A stretch of DNA of 64,000 nt from Alsobacter soli. Lineage in GTDB: Bacteria; Pseudomonadota; Alphaproteobacteria; Rhizobiales; Beijerinckiaceae. The notes under the pieces are model-generated. The model saw only the letters and a program-made list of their open reading frames with translations, ran no database searches and was not told where the DNA came from. This document shows, piece after piece, positions 30,039 through 38,353 of the stretch; position 1 is the first letter of the stretch, and each line of letters starts with the position of its first letter. The stretch lies in the NCBI RefSeq assembly GCF_003004785.1, contig NZ_PVZS01000006.1, positions 1 through 64,000 on the forward strand, given 5' to 3'. Made by a program: the position numbers and the translations under genes.

Positions 30039-30860
30039 TCAGCCCTCCTCGAACATCAGATCCGTCAGCATGAGCATCGCATGCTCCAGGCCGCCGCCCA
30101 GCCGCTCGCGCTCCGCCGCAATCACTTCGGAGCGCCGGGCGGGATCACGGAAGGCGTTAATGGCTCGGGTGAGATCCGTGGGCGAGAAGATGGCGCGGAT
30201 ATCCGACATGATGGCTCCCCAGTAGTGCTCGTCCGGTACCGGCTCAGGCCGCTTCCTCATCATCCAGGGCTCCACGTGCGGCGGCACGCCCCGATAAAGC
30301 CCCGTCTCCTCCTCAGCCTGATCGGCGGGCTGCGGCTCTTTGACGGGCTTGGGCTTCTCCTCCCCCAGATGTCCCCTTACGGGTCCATTCATCTCTGTAT
30401 TCGGTGTAGAAGGTTGAGCCGTCTTTTGGGCTCGGCCATGGGAAGGGAAAAGGGCGGCGATTTCAGCCGAAAAGGCGTACCAAGCCGCGCGCATCTGGGG
30501 CTCGCCGGGATTGCGGCAGAGGCCATCGGCGTAAGCTTCGGCGTACGGGATCTGCTCCAGCAGGAAGGCGGCGCGCAGCGTCTTGATGGCGCCCTTGATC
30601 TGATCCTCCGTCAGCTTCAGGGCGGGATGGCCGGCGAGCTTGCGTCGGTCGATGGTCATGCGGCGCATGCCGGAGCGCCAACCGGTGTGGAAGCGCGCCA
30701 AAAACACGAACAGCTTGAAGGCGGCTTCCTTGTTCTTGAAGCTCGCCAGCATAATGCGGATGCGTTCGCTGATGAGGCCGGGCAGGCGATAGCCGCCGCT
30801 GTAAGACGAGGGCAGCCAACGGGAGTAGTTCACGGTCCACCTCATGGTGGCCGCGCTCAA
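30039..30860 (-). CDS. Hypothetical protein with possible winged-helix N-terminus
   Basis: 273 residues (an internal Met at 30845 is another start). Residues 20-135 are helical with a possible helix-turn-helix near DRRKLAGHPALKLTEDQIKG, and the text RYLPGLI...KNKEAAFKLFVFLARFHTGW looks like a replication- or DNA-binding protein, although I cannot name it. A Pro/Glu-rich linker (140-190) leads to a C-terminal helical domain (SDIRAIFSPTDLTRAINAFR). Two inverted repeats lie upstream between it and tRNA-Arg, which would suit a DNA-binding or replication role. Confidence 0.6.
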   Translation of the reverse strand: MSAATMRWTVNYSRWLPSSYSGGYRLPGLISERIRIMLASFKNKEAAFKLFVFLARFHTGWRSGMRRMTIDRRKLAGHPALKLTEDQIKGAIKTLRAAFLLEQIPYAEAYADGLCRNPGEPQMRAAWYAFSAEIAALFPSHGRAQKTAQPSTPNTEMNGPVRGHLGEEKPKPVKEPQPADQAEEETGLYRGVPPHVEPWMMRKRPEPVPDEHYWGAIMSDIRAIFSPTDLTRAINAFRDPARRSEVIAAERERLGGGLEHAMLMLTDLMFEEG

Positions 30861-30906
30861 ATGGGCAAAGCTTCGCCCCTCGCGGTGTTGACCGCGATTC
30901 GATGTT

Positions 30907-30946
30907 GCTGCACTGTCCGGGGTGTTCAGTCTCCGAGCAGTGCAGC
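30907..30946. repeat. 9-bp inverted repeat upstream of the 273-residue gene
   Basis: GCTGCACTG (30907-30915) and CAGTGCAGC (30938-30946) are perfect inverted copies separated by 22 bp. They could form a stem in the leader of the minus-strand gene or bind a dimer. Confidence 0.45.
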
Positions 30947-31107
30947 GCTCTAGGTGGGTCCTCCCCGCCTGGGGCGTTTGCTTTTACGTCTGGGCGCGGC
31001 TCTCCGGCGCGCACCGGATTGTGCGCGGCCGCGAGCATAGGAGCGTCGCTGCTTGACGCAAGTCATTTCAAACTTTGAGTATTGAAGATGTAAAGAGTGA
31101 AAGAGTT

Positions 31108-31122
31108 GGGACATAGTGTCCC
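31108..31122. repeat. Perfect dyad near tRNA-Arg
   Basis: GGGACA-TAG-TGTCCC is a 15-bp inverted repeat in an AT-rich stretch 90 bp from the 3' end of tRNA-Arg. It may be a recombinase or regulator site. The region 30861-31212 contains no gene that I can support. Confidence 0.45.
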
Positions 31123-31212
31123 CTGGATAGTTCCGCTAAACTGCGGCTAATCTATCCCCCTAAACCCATTGGCCGGCCCCGCAACCAATTGAAATCGCTA
31201 CATAAAAAACAC

Positions 31213-31289
31213 TGGCGACCCCGGCAGGATTCGAACCTGCGACCTCGGACTTAGAAGGTCCTTGCTCTATCCATCTGAGCTACGGGGCC
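31213..31289 (-). tRNA. tRNA-Arg (TCT anticodon)
   Basis: The minus strand folds as a full cloverleaf: acceptor GGCCCCG pairing with CGGGGTC, D-arm with AGCTCAGATGGATAGAGC, anticodon loop CTTCTAA (anticodon TCT), T-arm GCAGGTTCGAATCCTGC, and an encoded CCA at 31213-31215. Its 3' end faces the accessory region, the usual side for integration of islands. Confidence 0.95.
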
Positions 31290-31314
31290 GAACCCGAGCG
31301 GGCTGGCGATTGGG

Positions 31315-31617
31315 TCAGTGGGTCCACTGCCCCACGCGGTTGAAGCGGAAATTGTCGGAGTAGGCCATCTGGCGTCGCTTGGGCTCGTGCGGCTCCTCGA
31401 CGGTGGCCGCGATGCCGTTGCGCTCGGCGTAGGCGATGGCCTCTTCCTTGGTGTCGAACCAGAGCTTCACCTGTTGGCGGGTGTCGCCCGAGCTGGTCCA
31501 CCCCATGAGCGGATCGATGTCCTTCGCCTCGCGCTCGAACTCGAGAAGCCAGCGGGTGTACTTCGCCGTCCCGGACTGCATGGCGTTCTTGGCGGGGCGG
31601 TAGATCCGTGCGGACAT
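31315..31617 (-). CDS. NDUFS4-like (ETC complex I conserved region) protein
   Basis: 100 residues from ATG 31617. It matches the NADH-ubiquinone oxidoreductase 18-kDa subunit region: [20 protein letters not shown] at the start, then [20 protein letters not shown] and [15 protein letters not shown] at the end. In mitochondria and alphaproteobacteria this accessory protein binds complex I and helps assembly. It lies between two tRNA genes on the same strand. Confidence 0.92.
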   Translation of the reverse strand: MSARIYRPAKNAMQSGTAKYTRWLLEFEREAKDIDPLMGWTSSGDTRQQVKLWFDTKEEAIAYAERNGIAATVEEPHEPKRRQMAYSDNFRFNRVGQWTH

Positions 31618-31657
31618 GGCCTGCTCGCTGCTCGAATTCGTCGAAGGGGCTCGCCGG

Positions 31658-31734
31658 TGGTCGGGGCAGCAGGATTCGAACCTGCGACCTGAAGTACCCA
31701 AAACTTCCGCGCTACCAGGCTGCGCTATACCCCG
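31658..31734 (-). tRNA. tRNA-Pro (TGG anticodon)
   Basis: The minus strand begins CGGGGTATAGCGCAGCCTGG, the typical tRNA-Pro start. The anticodon arm GAAGT-TTTGGGT-ACTTC gives anticodon TGG. The T-arm is GCAGGTTCGAATCCTGC, and the acceptor closes with TGCCCCG-A plus an encoded CCA at 31658-31660. Confidence 0.95.
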
Positions 31735-32033
31735 GCGTGGCGAGCCACGTTGAAGCGTCTACGTTTTCTGGCCCCTCGCGGCAAGAGGCGATTTCGCCAC
31801 TCTGGCCCCAAACGCGGTCGTCTTGTTGCGAGCAGCAGACCGGAGCACGGTTCCCCATCGCCGCCGCCGGCGCCTCGCAGCGCTCGGGGGGCGTGCCGCG
31901 CCAGGATCCAGAGCGAGGAGCTCACAGGCTTCCCGAGATCGCTTCGTCTTCGACGCGCAGGAGACGGGGACGGAAGAATCACGGTCACTTCGGTAGGGCG
32001 CGCCTCGCGAAAGCCCCAGAAGGCGCGAGCCGT

Positions 32034-32396
32034 CTAACTCACGATCGCCGCGATCGCCCTGACCAGATCTTGGGACCGGACCGGCTTCTCCAGCACCGGA
32101 GCCCCTTCGAAATCCGGCTGGCCGGCGACGTTCACGTTCCCGGTCGCCAGCACGAAGGGCGTCCGCCGGGCGCGGAGCTCCTTCGCCAGCTCGTGCGCCG
32201 TCTCGCGGCCAAGGGCGACGTCGAGCACCGCGGCGTCCAGGTTGACGGTTCGAACCAGGGCCATGGCTTCCGCCACGCCCGGAACGGGGCCGAGCACCTG
32301 CGCCCCGGCTTGCCGCAAGGCGTTGTCGACATCCATCGCGATCAGGTAGTCGTCCTCCACCACGAGGATGCTGCGCCCCGCGAGCAGTCCCTGCAT
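32034..32396 (-). CDS. Single-domain response regulator receiver
   Basis: 120 residues, a stand-alone CheY-like receiver. SILVVEDDYLIAMDV gives the acidic pocket, AAVLDVALGRE the phospho-acceptor Asp, LATGN the switch Thr, and LEKPVRSQDLV the conserved Lys. The ATG follows the stop of the HWE kinase directly (TGAATG), so the two form a kinase-receiver pair. Without an output domain, it probably acts by protein contact. Confidence 0.9.
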   Translation of the reverse strand: MQGLLAGRSILVVEDDYLIAMDVDNALRQAGAQVLGPVPGVAEAMALVRTVNLDAAVLDVALGRETAHELAKELRARRTPFVLATGNVNVAGQPDFEGAPVLEKPVRSQDLVRAIAAIVS

Positions 32397-33902
32397 TCAA
32401 TCCGGCCCCTGTTCCCGCTGGTCACGATCGTCGCCCAGCGGCATTTCGATCTCGCAGCGCACGCCGTCGGAGCCGAGTTCGAACTTGCTGCGGGCGCCGA
32501 CGGCGTAGCCGAGCCCTCGCTCGATCAGCTCGCGACCGTACCCGCGATGGCTTTGCGCATCCTGGGGAAGCGTCACACCGGTCTCCGTCCAGTTGAGGAC
32601 GAGATGCCGGCTCTCGCCCCGGCCTTTTGTCTTCCAGGATATGAAGAGAAGTCCCGCCTCTTCCCTCAGGGCCCCATGCTTCATGGCGTTGGTCGCCAAT
32701 TCGTGCAGGGCGAGGGCGAAGTTTTGAACCTGGGCCGCCTTCAGGCGGACAGATGGCCCCGAGATCGAGAGCTTGGGCGAGCCCAGGTCCACATGCGCCG
32801 CCAGTTCAGTTCGGATGATGTCGCTCAGTGGCACAGGATCCATGACGGAGCGGCTCAGCAGGCCTTGGGCGCGGCTGAGAGCGGTAAGCCGGTCCTCGAA
32901 GGCGTCCAGCGGGCCTCCCTGGCCAATGGTGCGCTTGGCGATGGCGGCGATCACGCCGAGCAGGTTGCGGCCGCGGTGCTGAAGTTCGTTGATCAGCACC
33001 TGCATGCGCTGCTGGGCTCTCTTCTGGTCCGTGAGATCCTGGCCGATCTTGAGGAAGCCCAGCAGGACGCCGGCTTCGTCCCGCAGGGCCCGGACGGAGC
33101 CGTGGATGAAGACCAGGGAGCCGTCCTTGCGCACATGCCACCGGACGTCGGGCGCGGCTCCGTCGCGCGCCGCCGTCGACGCCTCCTTCTTGTCCTCGTT
33201 CTGCGCGCGGTCTTCCTCCGTGAACAAGATGGCGGCGGGCTCCCCCGCCGCCTCATCCGCCGTCCACCCGAACACGGCCTGGGCGCCGGGATACCAGTCC
33301 CGAATCCGGTCCTGCTGGTCCGTGGTGAAGATGGCGTAGTCCCTAGCGCTCTCGACGATCAGGCGGAACTGCTCCTCGGTGCTGCGCAACGAGGTCGAGA
33401 TCTGGAGGCGGTCGATGACTGGGCCCAGGACGATGGCGTAGGTGCGCAGGAACTCGGTGTCCGCCTCGCTGAAGTCCCGCGCCTGAGTATCGTCCACCTC
33501 GATGAGACCGTACGCCTTGCCCCCCGGCAGGAAGATCGGCGCGTTCGCCAGCGCCACGATGCCCGCCTTCTTCATGAAGTCGGGGACCTGGAACCTGTCC
33601 TCCTTGTGGATGTCCTGCGTGATGACAGGCTTGCCCGCCTTAATGGCGAAGCTCTCCGACGAGAGCTCCTTCATCGGGAGGCGAAGCGCGCCGATCAGGC
33701 CTTCGTCCCAGCCTCGCCCAGCCCGGAGCAGACAACTGTCGCCCTGGATTTCAAGAATCTTGGATCGCTTGGCGCCGAGCGCCTCGGCGACCTGCAGGCA
33801 TGCCTTGTCCAGAATGGCGTCGAGGCTCTCGCAACGCAGCGCGAACTCGCCGAAGTCAGCGAGGATCTTCTGCCGTCGGAAGAGCTGTTCTGAACTGGGC
33901 AT
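32397..33902 (-). CDS. GAF-PAS HWE-family sensor histidine kinase
   Basis: About 501 residues from ATG 33902 (MPSSEQLF); an ATG at 33917 and one at 34121 are alternatives. The domains are GAF (about 1-165, with KPVITQDIHKEDRF and KAYGLIEVDD), PAS/PAC (about 175-300, with RDWYPGAQAVFGWTADEAAG and HVRKDGSLVFIHG), then the HWE transmitter with the H box INELQHRGRNLLGVIAAIAK and the N box LALHELATNAMKHGAL and the WTETG block. It is soluble, as no membrane helix is seen. It is likely to phosphorylate the receiver encoded immediately after it. Signal unknown. Confidence 0.85.
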   Translation of the reverse strand: MPSSEQLFRRQKILADFGEFALRCESLDAILDKACLQVAEALGAKRSKILEIQGDSCLLRAGRGWDEGLIGALRLPMKELSSESFAIKAGKPVITQDIHKEDRFQVPDFMKKAGIVALANAPIFLPGGKAYGLIEVDDTQARDFSEADTEFLRTYAIVLGPVIDRLQISTSLRSTEEQFRLIVESARDYAIFTTDQQDRIRDWYPGAQAVFGWTADEAAGEPAAILFTEEDRAQNEDKKEASTAARDGAAPDVRWHVRKDGSLVFIHGSVRALRDEAGVLLGFLKIGQDLTDQKRAQQRMQVLINELQHRGRNLLGVIAAIAKRTIGQGGPLDAFEDRLTALSRAQGLLSRSVMDPVPLSDIIRTELAAHVDLGSPKLSISGPSVRLKAAQVQNFALALHELATNAMKHGALREEAGLLFISWKTKGRGESRHLVLNWTETGVTLPQDAQSHRGYGRELIERGLGYAVGARSKFELGSDGVRCEIEMPLGDDRDQREQGPD

Positions 33903-34195
33903 AGGCTCGTCCCGCATCAGCCGGCGAAGCTGGCGACGCCTTTCGACGCAGGGCCGTTCACTTCTGTCCGCGGCCGCAGATAGTCCGTTCCATTCCTCAT
34001 CGGGGCCTCTCGCCTTTGCGTCACCCCCGGAAGCGGAGCACGGGGACAAGTCGGCACGCCACGCGCGGTTCCATTCTGCGCGGCTCCTGGCTCTGTCCGG
34101 CGAAGCGTTGGCCCTCTTCATTTCGCCAGCCGGCCCTTGATTGATCGGATCGGTACCCTCGCGTTCTGGCAAGCGGGGCTTCTCCGGCCAGACGC

Positions 34196-34465
34196 TCAGC
34201 GCAGCTCGTAGCAGTTCGTCCTGACCCGCTCCGTCATGCGCGCGCCGCGGGTGGTGTCGTAGAGAACGGAACACTGGACCAGGTATGGCCGGTCATCATG
34301 CCGGAACAGGATGTACATGGTGCCCTGGCCGGCGTAGCCGGCCACCTTCCAGCCATCGTTCAGCAGTTGCTCCACCGTGAGATGCGGATCGCCCTGCGCC
34401 GCTGCAGGGCCGCCCACGACGATCGCGGCTGCGAGCATGACGCTTGTTCCGAAGAGCCGTCTCAT
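34196..34465 (-). CDS. Small secreted hypothetical protein
   Basis: 89 residues from ATG 34465. A signal peptide (LFGTSVMLAAAIVVGGPAAAQG) precedes a short mature domain with HLTVEQLLNDGWKVAGYAG, MYILFRHDDRPYLVQC and a second Cys near the end (RTNCYELR), possibly a disulfide pair. I do not know the family. It is monocistronic here, with 195 bp of sequence between it and the kinase gene. Confidence 0.65.
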   Translation of the reverse strand: MRRLFGTSVMLAAAIVVGGPAAAQGDPHLTVEQLLNDGWKVAGYAGQGTMYILFRHDDRPYLVQCSVLYDTTRGARMTERVRTNCYELR

Positions 34466-34720
34466 GTGGCTGCTCCTTGTCGCCGAGGACGCGGCTTCGA
34501 TGAACATGGGCTTTTGGCGCAACAAGGCCAGTGCACGGCCTCGTGCGTCCGACGCACCTGATGGAGCGCGCCGCCAAGAGCCCATGTTGATCACGAATTT
34601 CAAGACGTCGTTTGACTTATTATGTACACCGCACCCCGACAGACTGGTTCCTCCAATCACCGCCAGCGTAACTGCGTAGAAAGACTTAGCGAATACGTTT
34701 CCCCGCACAGGGAGGCGACC

Positions 34721-34984
34721 GTGAGCGCTGTCGAAAAATCACACGAATGTTTCAGCTGCGGACGCCTGGTGCCACAAGGCAGGGCCGTCCGGTGCACCAT
34801 CACGGTGGAAGCTCCTGGACGCCAGAAGCGGGCCTTCTTCCTGTTCAAGCGCGTGCGCCGGCTCACACGCTACTCGTGCGGCGACTGCTACGTGTCCAGG
34901 ACGATCCGGGAACTGCTCCGCAAGCTCCCGGACGTGCTCATCGTCGTCGCGGCGCTCTGCGGCCTGCTCTACTGGCTGCGGTAG
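34721..34984 (+). CDS. Small zinc-ribbon-like membrane-tail protein
   Basis: 87 residues from a GTG start with a GGAGG site 6 bp before. Two CxxC pairs, ECFSCGRLVPQG and YSCGDCYVS, suggest a zinc ribbon, followed by a C-terminal membrane helix (VLIVVAALCGLLYWL). The basic stretch between the pairs (KRAFFLFKRVRRL) could contact nucleic acid or lipid. I do not recognise the family. The segment from 34466 to 34720 holds no other gene. Confidence 0.6.
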   Translation: MSAVEKSHECFSCGRLVPQGRAVRCTITVEAPGRQKRAFFLFKRVRRLTRYSCGDCYVSRTIRELLRKLPDVLIVVAALCGLLYWLR

Positions 34985-35082
34985 CGACGCGCCCTGCGTC
35001 AGCGGGCGCCCGGGAACAAGGGCCGCCGTGATGCGTTGTTGACACGCAATCGGACACGCCCCCCTCCGGTCGCAGTTCAAAG

Positions 35083-35118
35083 GCCCCGCGGTGTCAGCTC
35101 CCGCGGGGCTCTTTGTTT
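35083..35118. terminator. Bidirectional intrinsic terminator
   Basis: GCCCCGCGG (35083-35091) pairs with CCGCGGGGC (35101-35109), followed by TCTTTGTTT on the plus strand and a short T patch on the minus. It lies between the plus-strand zinc-ribbon gene and the minus-strand DUF192 gene, which converge here. Confidence 0.7.
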
Positions 35119-35161
35119 GTGGGCTGCCGGAGCGCCGCGCCGCGGGGTCGGCTGGGGCCGG

Positions 35162-35644
35162 TCACTTGCGGCCGAAGAGCGGATGCTGGACCGCATCCCC
35201 CGGCTTCATGCCAAGCTTCGCCGAAACGCCGGCGTTGATCTCCAGAACGGCGTAGACCGGTTCGCCGGACGAGATGGTGCGGGTGGAATGCGGCTCGGTG
35301 TTCTCGGCGATGCGGGCGATCGTGCCGTCCTTGCGGATGAACACCATGTCGAGGGGAATGAAGGTGTCCTTCATCCACATCATGACAGGCTGCGTCTCCT
35401 TGAAGTCGAACAGCATGCCGCGGTCTTCCGGCATGTAGCGCCGGAACATCAGGCCCTTGGCGCGCTCCTGCTCGGTGCGCATCACCTCGACCTCGAAGGC
35501 GCGCGGTCCGCCGGCGGTGACGACGACCAATTTCTCGAGCGCCGATTCGGCCCAGGCCGCAGCGGACGACGCAGTCACCGCGAGGGCGATCAGGGCGGGC
35601 AAGACGGCCGAGCCGACGGCCCGGCGGAGGGAAGTGATTCTCAT
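35162..35644 (-). CDS. DUF192 family secreted protein
   Basis: 160 residues from ATG 35644. A signal peptide (AVLPALIALAVTASSAAAWA) leads to the DUF192 domain: FEVEVMRTEQERAKGLMFR, GMLFDFKETQPVMMWMKDT, IPLDMVFIRKDGTIARI, and VYAVLEINAGVSAKLGMKPGD. These are nearly invariant motifs of the family. DUF192 proteins are periplasmic and of uncertain function. It stands 80 bp after the cold-shock gene on the same strand. Confidence 0.9.
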   Translation of the reverse strand: MRITSLRRAVGSAVLPALIALAVTASSAAAWAESALEKLVVVTAGGPRAFEVEVMRTEQERAKGLMFRRYMPEDRGMLFDFKETQPVMMWMKDTFIPLDMVFIRKDGTIARIAENTEPHSTRTISSGEPVYAVLEINAGVSAKLGMKPGDAVQHPLFGRK

Positions 35645-35724
35645 GGGGCTCCTCGCAGAGGCAGGGATGCTGCCTCCGGCCGTGGCGCCGGTCAAATGCG
35701 CACGCCGCGCAGGTGACCTCCCGT

Positions 35725-36339
35725 TCAGTGGGAGGACGGCGCCTGCCCGCTCACAGCCAGCAGACGCACCTCGGCCGCCATCAGGCCCTTGGGGCCGTCG
35801 CCGAACCGCACCATCACGGTCTCCCCCGGGCGCAGCTCGGTGATGCCGTAGCGGCGCAGGGTCTCCATGTGGACGAAGATGTCGGGCGTCCCGTCTCCGC
35901 GGGACACGAAGCCGAACCCGCGCAGGCGGTTGAACCACTTCACGACCACCGGCTCGAGCCCGCTCGTGGGCGTCACCGTCACATGCGTGCGCGCCGGGGG
36001 CAGCAACGACGGATGCGGCGCCGTGGACGTGTCCATGGAGAGGATGCGGAACGCCTGGAAGCCACGGGCCCGACGCTGCGCCTCGCAGACCACGCGCGCG
36101 CCCTCATAGGCCACCTGGAAGCCGTCCCGGCGCAGGCAGGTGGCGTGCAGCAGCACGTCCGGCATGCCGTTGTCCGGCACGATGAACCCATAGCCCTTGG
36201 CGACGTCGAACCACTTGATCACGCCCGAGATCTCGATGAGATCGAGCTGCTCTCCGTCGCCGGCCTGCTCGCCGGCCATGCCTAACGGATCATGGGCCTG
36301 CTGCATGGGCCTGGTTTTCCCGACAAATTCGTCCGACAT
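35725..36339 (-). CDS. Tandem cold-shock-domain protein
   Basis: 204 residues from ATG 36339. Two cold-shock domains: residues about 35-110 ([20 protein letters not shown] with [11 protein letters not shown]) and about 130-200 ([20 protein letters not shown] with [11 protein letters not shown]). The RNP1- and RNP2-like aromatic residues are kept in both. A Pro/Thr-rich linker joins them. Such double-CSD proteins are common in alphaproteobacteria and probably bind single-stranded RNA or DNA. Confidence 0.9.
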   Translation of the reverse strand: MSDEFVGKTRPMQQAHDPLGMAGEQAGDGEQLDLIEISGVIKWFDVAKGYGFIVPDNGMPDVLLHATCLRRDGFQVAYEGARVVCEAQRRARGFQAFRILSMDTSTAPHPSLLPPARTHVTVTPTSGLEPVVVKWFNRLRGFGFVSRGDGTPDIFVHMETLRRYGITELRPGETVMVRFGDGPKGLMAAEVRLLAVSGQAPSSH

Positions 36340-36582
36340 CGGCAAACACCACCCGAGCGGTTGTTGAAGGCCTAGTCCAAGCTCAAGCTATCGGGCCTAC
36401 TGATTCTCTGTTTTGAGCATAGCACCACCCGTCCCCCGCAACAGATGCAATTGAGGGCGGCAGAAGGCGGGAAGAACATCTTCACAGTATTTTTTGACGA
36501 GGCTCTCGCAGCTGCTCAATCGATGGTTGCAATCGAACCCTCCCCGCCTGCGGGCCGCGCGCCAAAAACGTACGCCGTGCTC

Positions 36583-36622
36583 TGGACGAAGTGGTAAGGG
36601 ACCCTATATTAAGCAGGCTTAT
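36583..36622 (+). promoter_or_regulatory. Promoter and likely MarR operator of the emr operon
   Basis: TGGACG (36583-36588) and TATATT (36605-36610) are spaced 16 bp as -35 and -10. TTAAGC-AG-GCTTAT (36609-36622), an almost perfect dyad, overlaps the -10 and start point, where a MarR dimer would block transcription. The stretch 36340-36582 upstream shows nothing else I recognise. Confidence 0.6.
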
Positions 36623-36665
36623 GAATTTTGCCGGACGCGACTCGCCGGCCAAACCTGAATTCGCC

Positions 36666-37160
36666 ATGCCCGAACGATCCCTTTCTCCGCAGCGCGAGTT
36701 CGGCTTCCTGATCTCGGACGCCGCCCGCCTGCTCCGCACCTACACCGATCAGCGCGCGCGCGAGTTCGGCTCAACCCGCGCCCAGTGGGCCGTTCTCAAC
36801 CGGCTCGAGCGGCGACAGGGCATGAGCCAGAACGAGCTGGCCTGCATGCTGGACATCCAGCCCATCACCCTGGCGCGCCTCGTGGATCGCCTTTGCGAAG
36901 ATGGACTGGTCGAGCGCCGACCGGACGCCGAGGACCGGCGCGTCAAGCGCCTGTACCTCACCCCCAAGGCCTACCCGGTTCTGGCCTCCCTGGGCGAACT
37001 CGGGACCGAAATCATGCAGGCGACCCTGGCCGGGCTCGACGACGCGACCGTGCGCGCGCTCGTCCGGCAACTCGAGGTCGTCAAGGACAACCTGAAGGAG
37101 TTGCTCCAGGTGGGCGCCTCCACCACCCCCTCAGACGCCGATTTGAAGACTGGAACATGA
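36666..37160 (+). CDS. MarR-family transcriptional repressor
   Basis: 164 residues from ATG 36666. An in-frame ATG at 36621 exists but lies within a few bases of the expected transcription start. The winged helix has MSQNELACMLDIQPITLARLV and the wing DGLVERRPDAEDRRVKRLYL. It leads an operon with an EmrA/EmrB-type pump (4-bp overlap with the next gene) and should repress it by binding the dyad near the promoter until a drug or phenolic ligand binds. Confidence 0.87.
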   Translation: MPERSLSPQREFGFLISDAARLLRTYTDQRAREFGSTRAQWAVLNRLERRQGMSQNELACMLDIQPITLARLVDRLCEDGLVERRPDAEDRRVKRLYLTPKAYPVLASLGELGTEIMQATLAGLDDATVRALVRQLEVVKDNLKELLQVGASTTPSDADLKTGT

Positions 37161-38353
37161 CCGACGACGCCAAGAGCGCCACCCCCGGCGCTTCCCCCAC
37201 CCTCGAGAAGGCAGCCGGAACGGAGCCCGCGGCGCTCGCCGGCGCGTCGCCTTCGCCGGCCCCCGTGGCCAGGCCCCCGCGCAAGCGCCGGGGCCTGCGG
37301 TTCGTGCTGTTTTTCATTATCCCGGCGCTGGCGCTGGCCGGCGGCGGCTACGCGTACCTGCACGGCGGACGCTATGTGACCACCGACAACGCCTATGTGG
37401 GCGCCCAGAAGGTGCTCGTCACGCCGGAGGTGTCCGGCAAGGTCGCGAAGATCTTCGTGCAGGAAGGCCAGCGCCTCGCCGTGGGCGACGAGCTGTTCGA
37501 GGTCGACCAGACCTCGTTCAAGATCGCGGTGGACGAGGCCAAGGCCCACCTCGCCAAGGTGGCCACGGATTTCGACACCCTGAAATCCACGGTGAAGAGC
37601 CTGGATTCGCAGCTCCAGCTGGCCCGCCAGACGCTCCAGCTCCGACAGGCGGACTACGGGCGCAAGCAGGACCTGCTTGCGAGCCGCGCCGGCTCGCGCG
37701 CCGATCTCGAGACATCCGAGATCGCCGTGGCCCAGGCCCGCTCCCAGATCGAGCAGCTCGAACAGCAGCGCGCCAGCATCCTGTCGCAGCTGGCGGGAAA
37801 CCCCAACCTCCCCATCGAGGGCTTCGCCCCCTGGATGGAGGCCAAGGCGGCCCTGGACCGCGCCCAGCGCGATCTGTCGCTCACCGTCCTGCGCGCGCCC
37901 ATCGCGGGCGTCGCCACGCAGGTGACCAGCATCCAGATGGGCCGCTACCTCCAGGCGGGCGCGCCCGTGTTCAGCATCGTGGCCGACGACCAACCCTGGG
38001 TCGACGCCAATCCCAAGGAGACGGACCTCACCTACGTTCAGCCCGGCCAGGAGGCCGAGGTCACGGTGGACGCCTATCCGGACCGCGTCTGGCATGGGCA
38101 CGTGGCCGCCATCAGCCCGGGAACGGGCGCGCAGTTCTCGATCCTCCCGCCCCAGAACGCCAGCGGCAACTGGGTGAAGGTGGTTCAGCGCGTGCCCGTG
38201 CGCATCGAGTTCGACCAGGGCCAGGACGTGCGCGACCTGCGCGCCGGCATGAGCACGAACGTCTCCATCGACACCCGCCGCCAGCGCAGCCTCGCCGGCC
38301 TCTTCGGCTTCGGCGGCGCCGTCGCCGGCAGCAAGGACGCGAGCGCCAACTGA
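37157..38353 (+). CDS. emrA: EmrA/HlyD-type membrane fusion protein
   Basis: 398 residues. A cytoplasmic Pro/Ala-rich head (about 1-50) precedes one membrane helix (VLFFIIPALALAGGGYAYL). The periplasmic part starts with VTTDNAYVGAQKVLVTPEVSG, the family signature, then a long coiled-coil hairpin (about 130-240), then the barrel end DANPKETDLTYVQPGQEAEV. It bridges the EmrB pump to an outer membrane channel for drug export. It overlaps marR and emrB by 4 and 1 bp respectively, which signals an operon. Confidence 0.9.
   Translation: MTDDAKSATPGASPTLEKAAGTEPAALAGASPSPAPVARPPRKRRGLRFVLFFIIPALALAGGGYAYLHGGRYVTTDNAYVGAQKVLVTPEVSGKVAKIFVQEGQRLAVGDELFEVDQTSFKIAVDEAKAHLAKVATDFDTLKSTVKSLDSQLQLARQTLQLRQADYGRKQDLLASRAGSRADLETSEIAVAQARSQIEQLEQQRASILSQLAGNPNLPIEGFAPWMEAKAALDRAQRDLSLTVLRAPIAGVATQVTSIQMGRYLQAGAPVFSIVADDQPWVDANPKETDLTYVQPGQEAEVTVDAYPDRVWHGHVAAISPGTGAQFSILPPQNASGNWVKVVQRVPVRIEFDQGQDVRDLRAGMSTNVSIDTRRQRSLAGLFGFGGAVAGSKDASAN

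Noticed and set aside
31668-31690. Shared 22-bp sequence between tRNA-Arg and tRNA-Pro as possible att direct repeats
   Set aside because: It is the T-arm and variable-region similarity expected of two tRNA genes, not evidence of integration between them.
31608-33893. A 761-codon frame opposite the HWE kinase
   Set aside because: It runs through a tRNA gene and the kinase; low-quality composition throughout.
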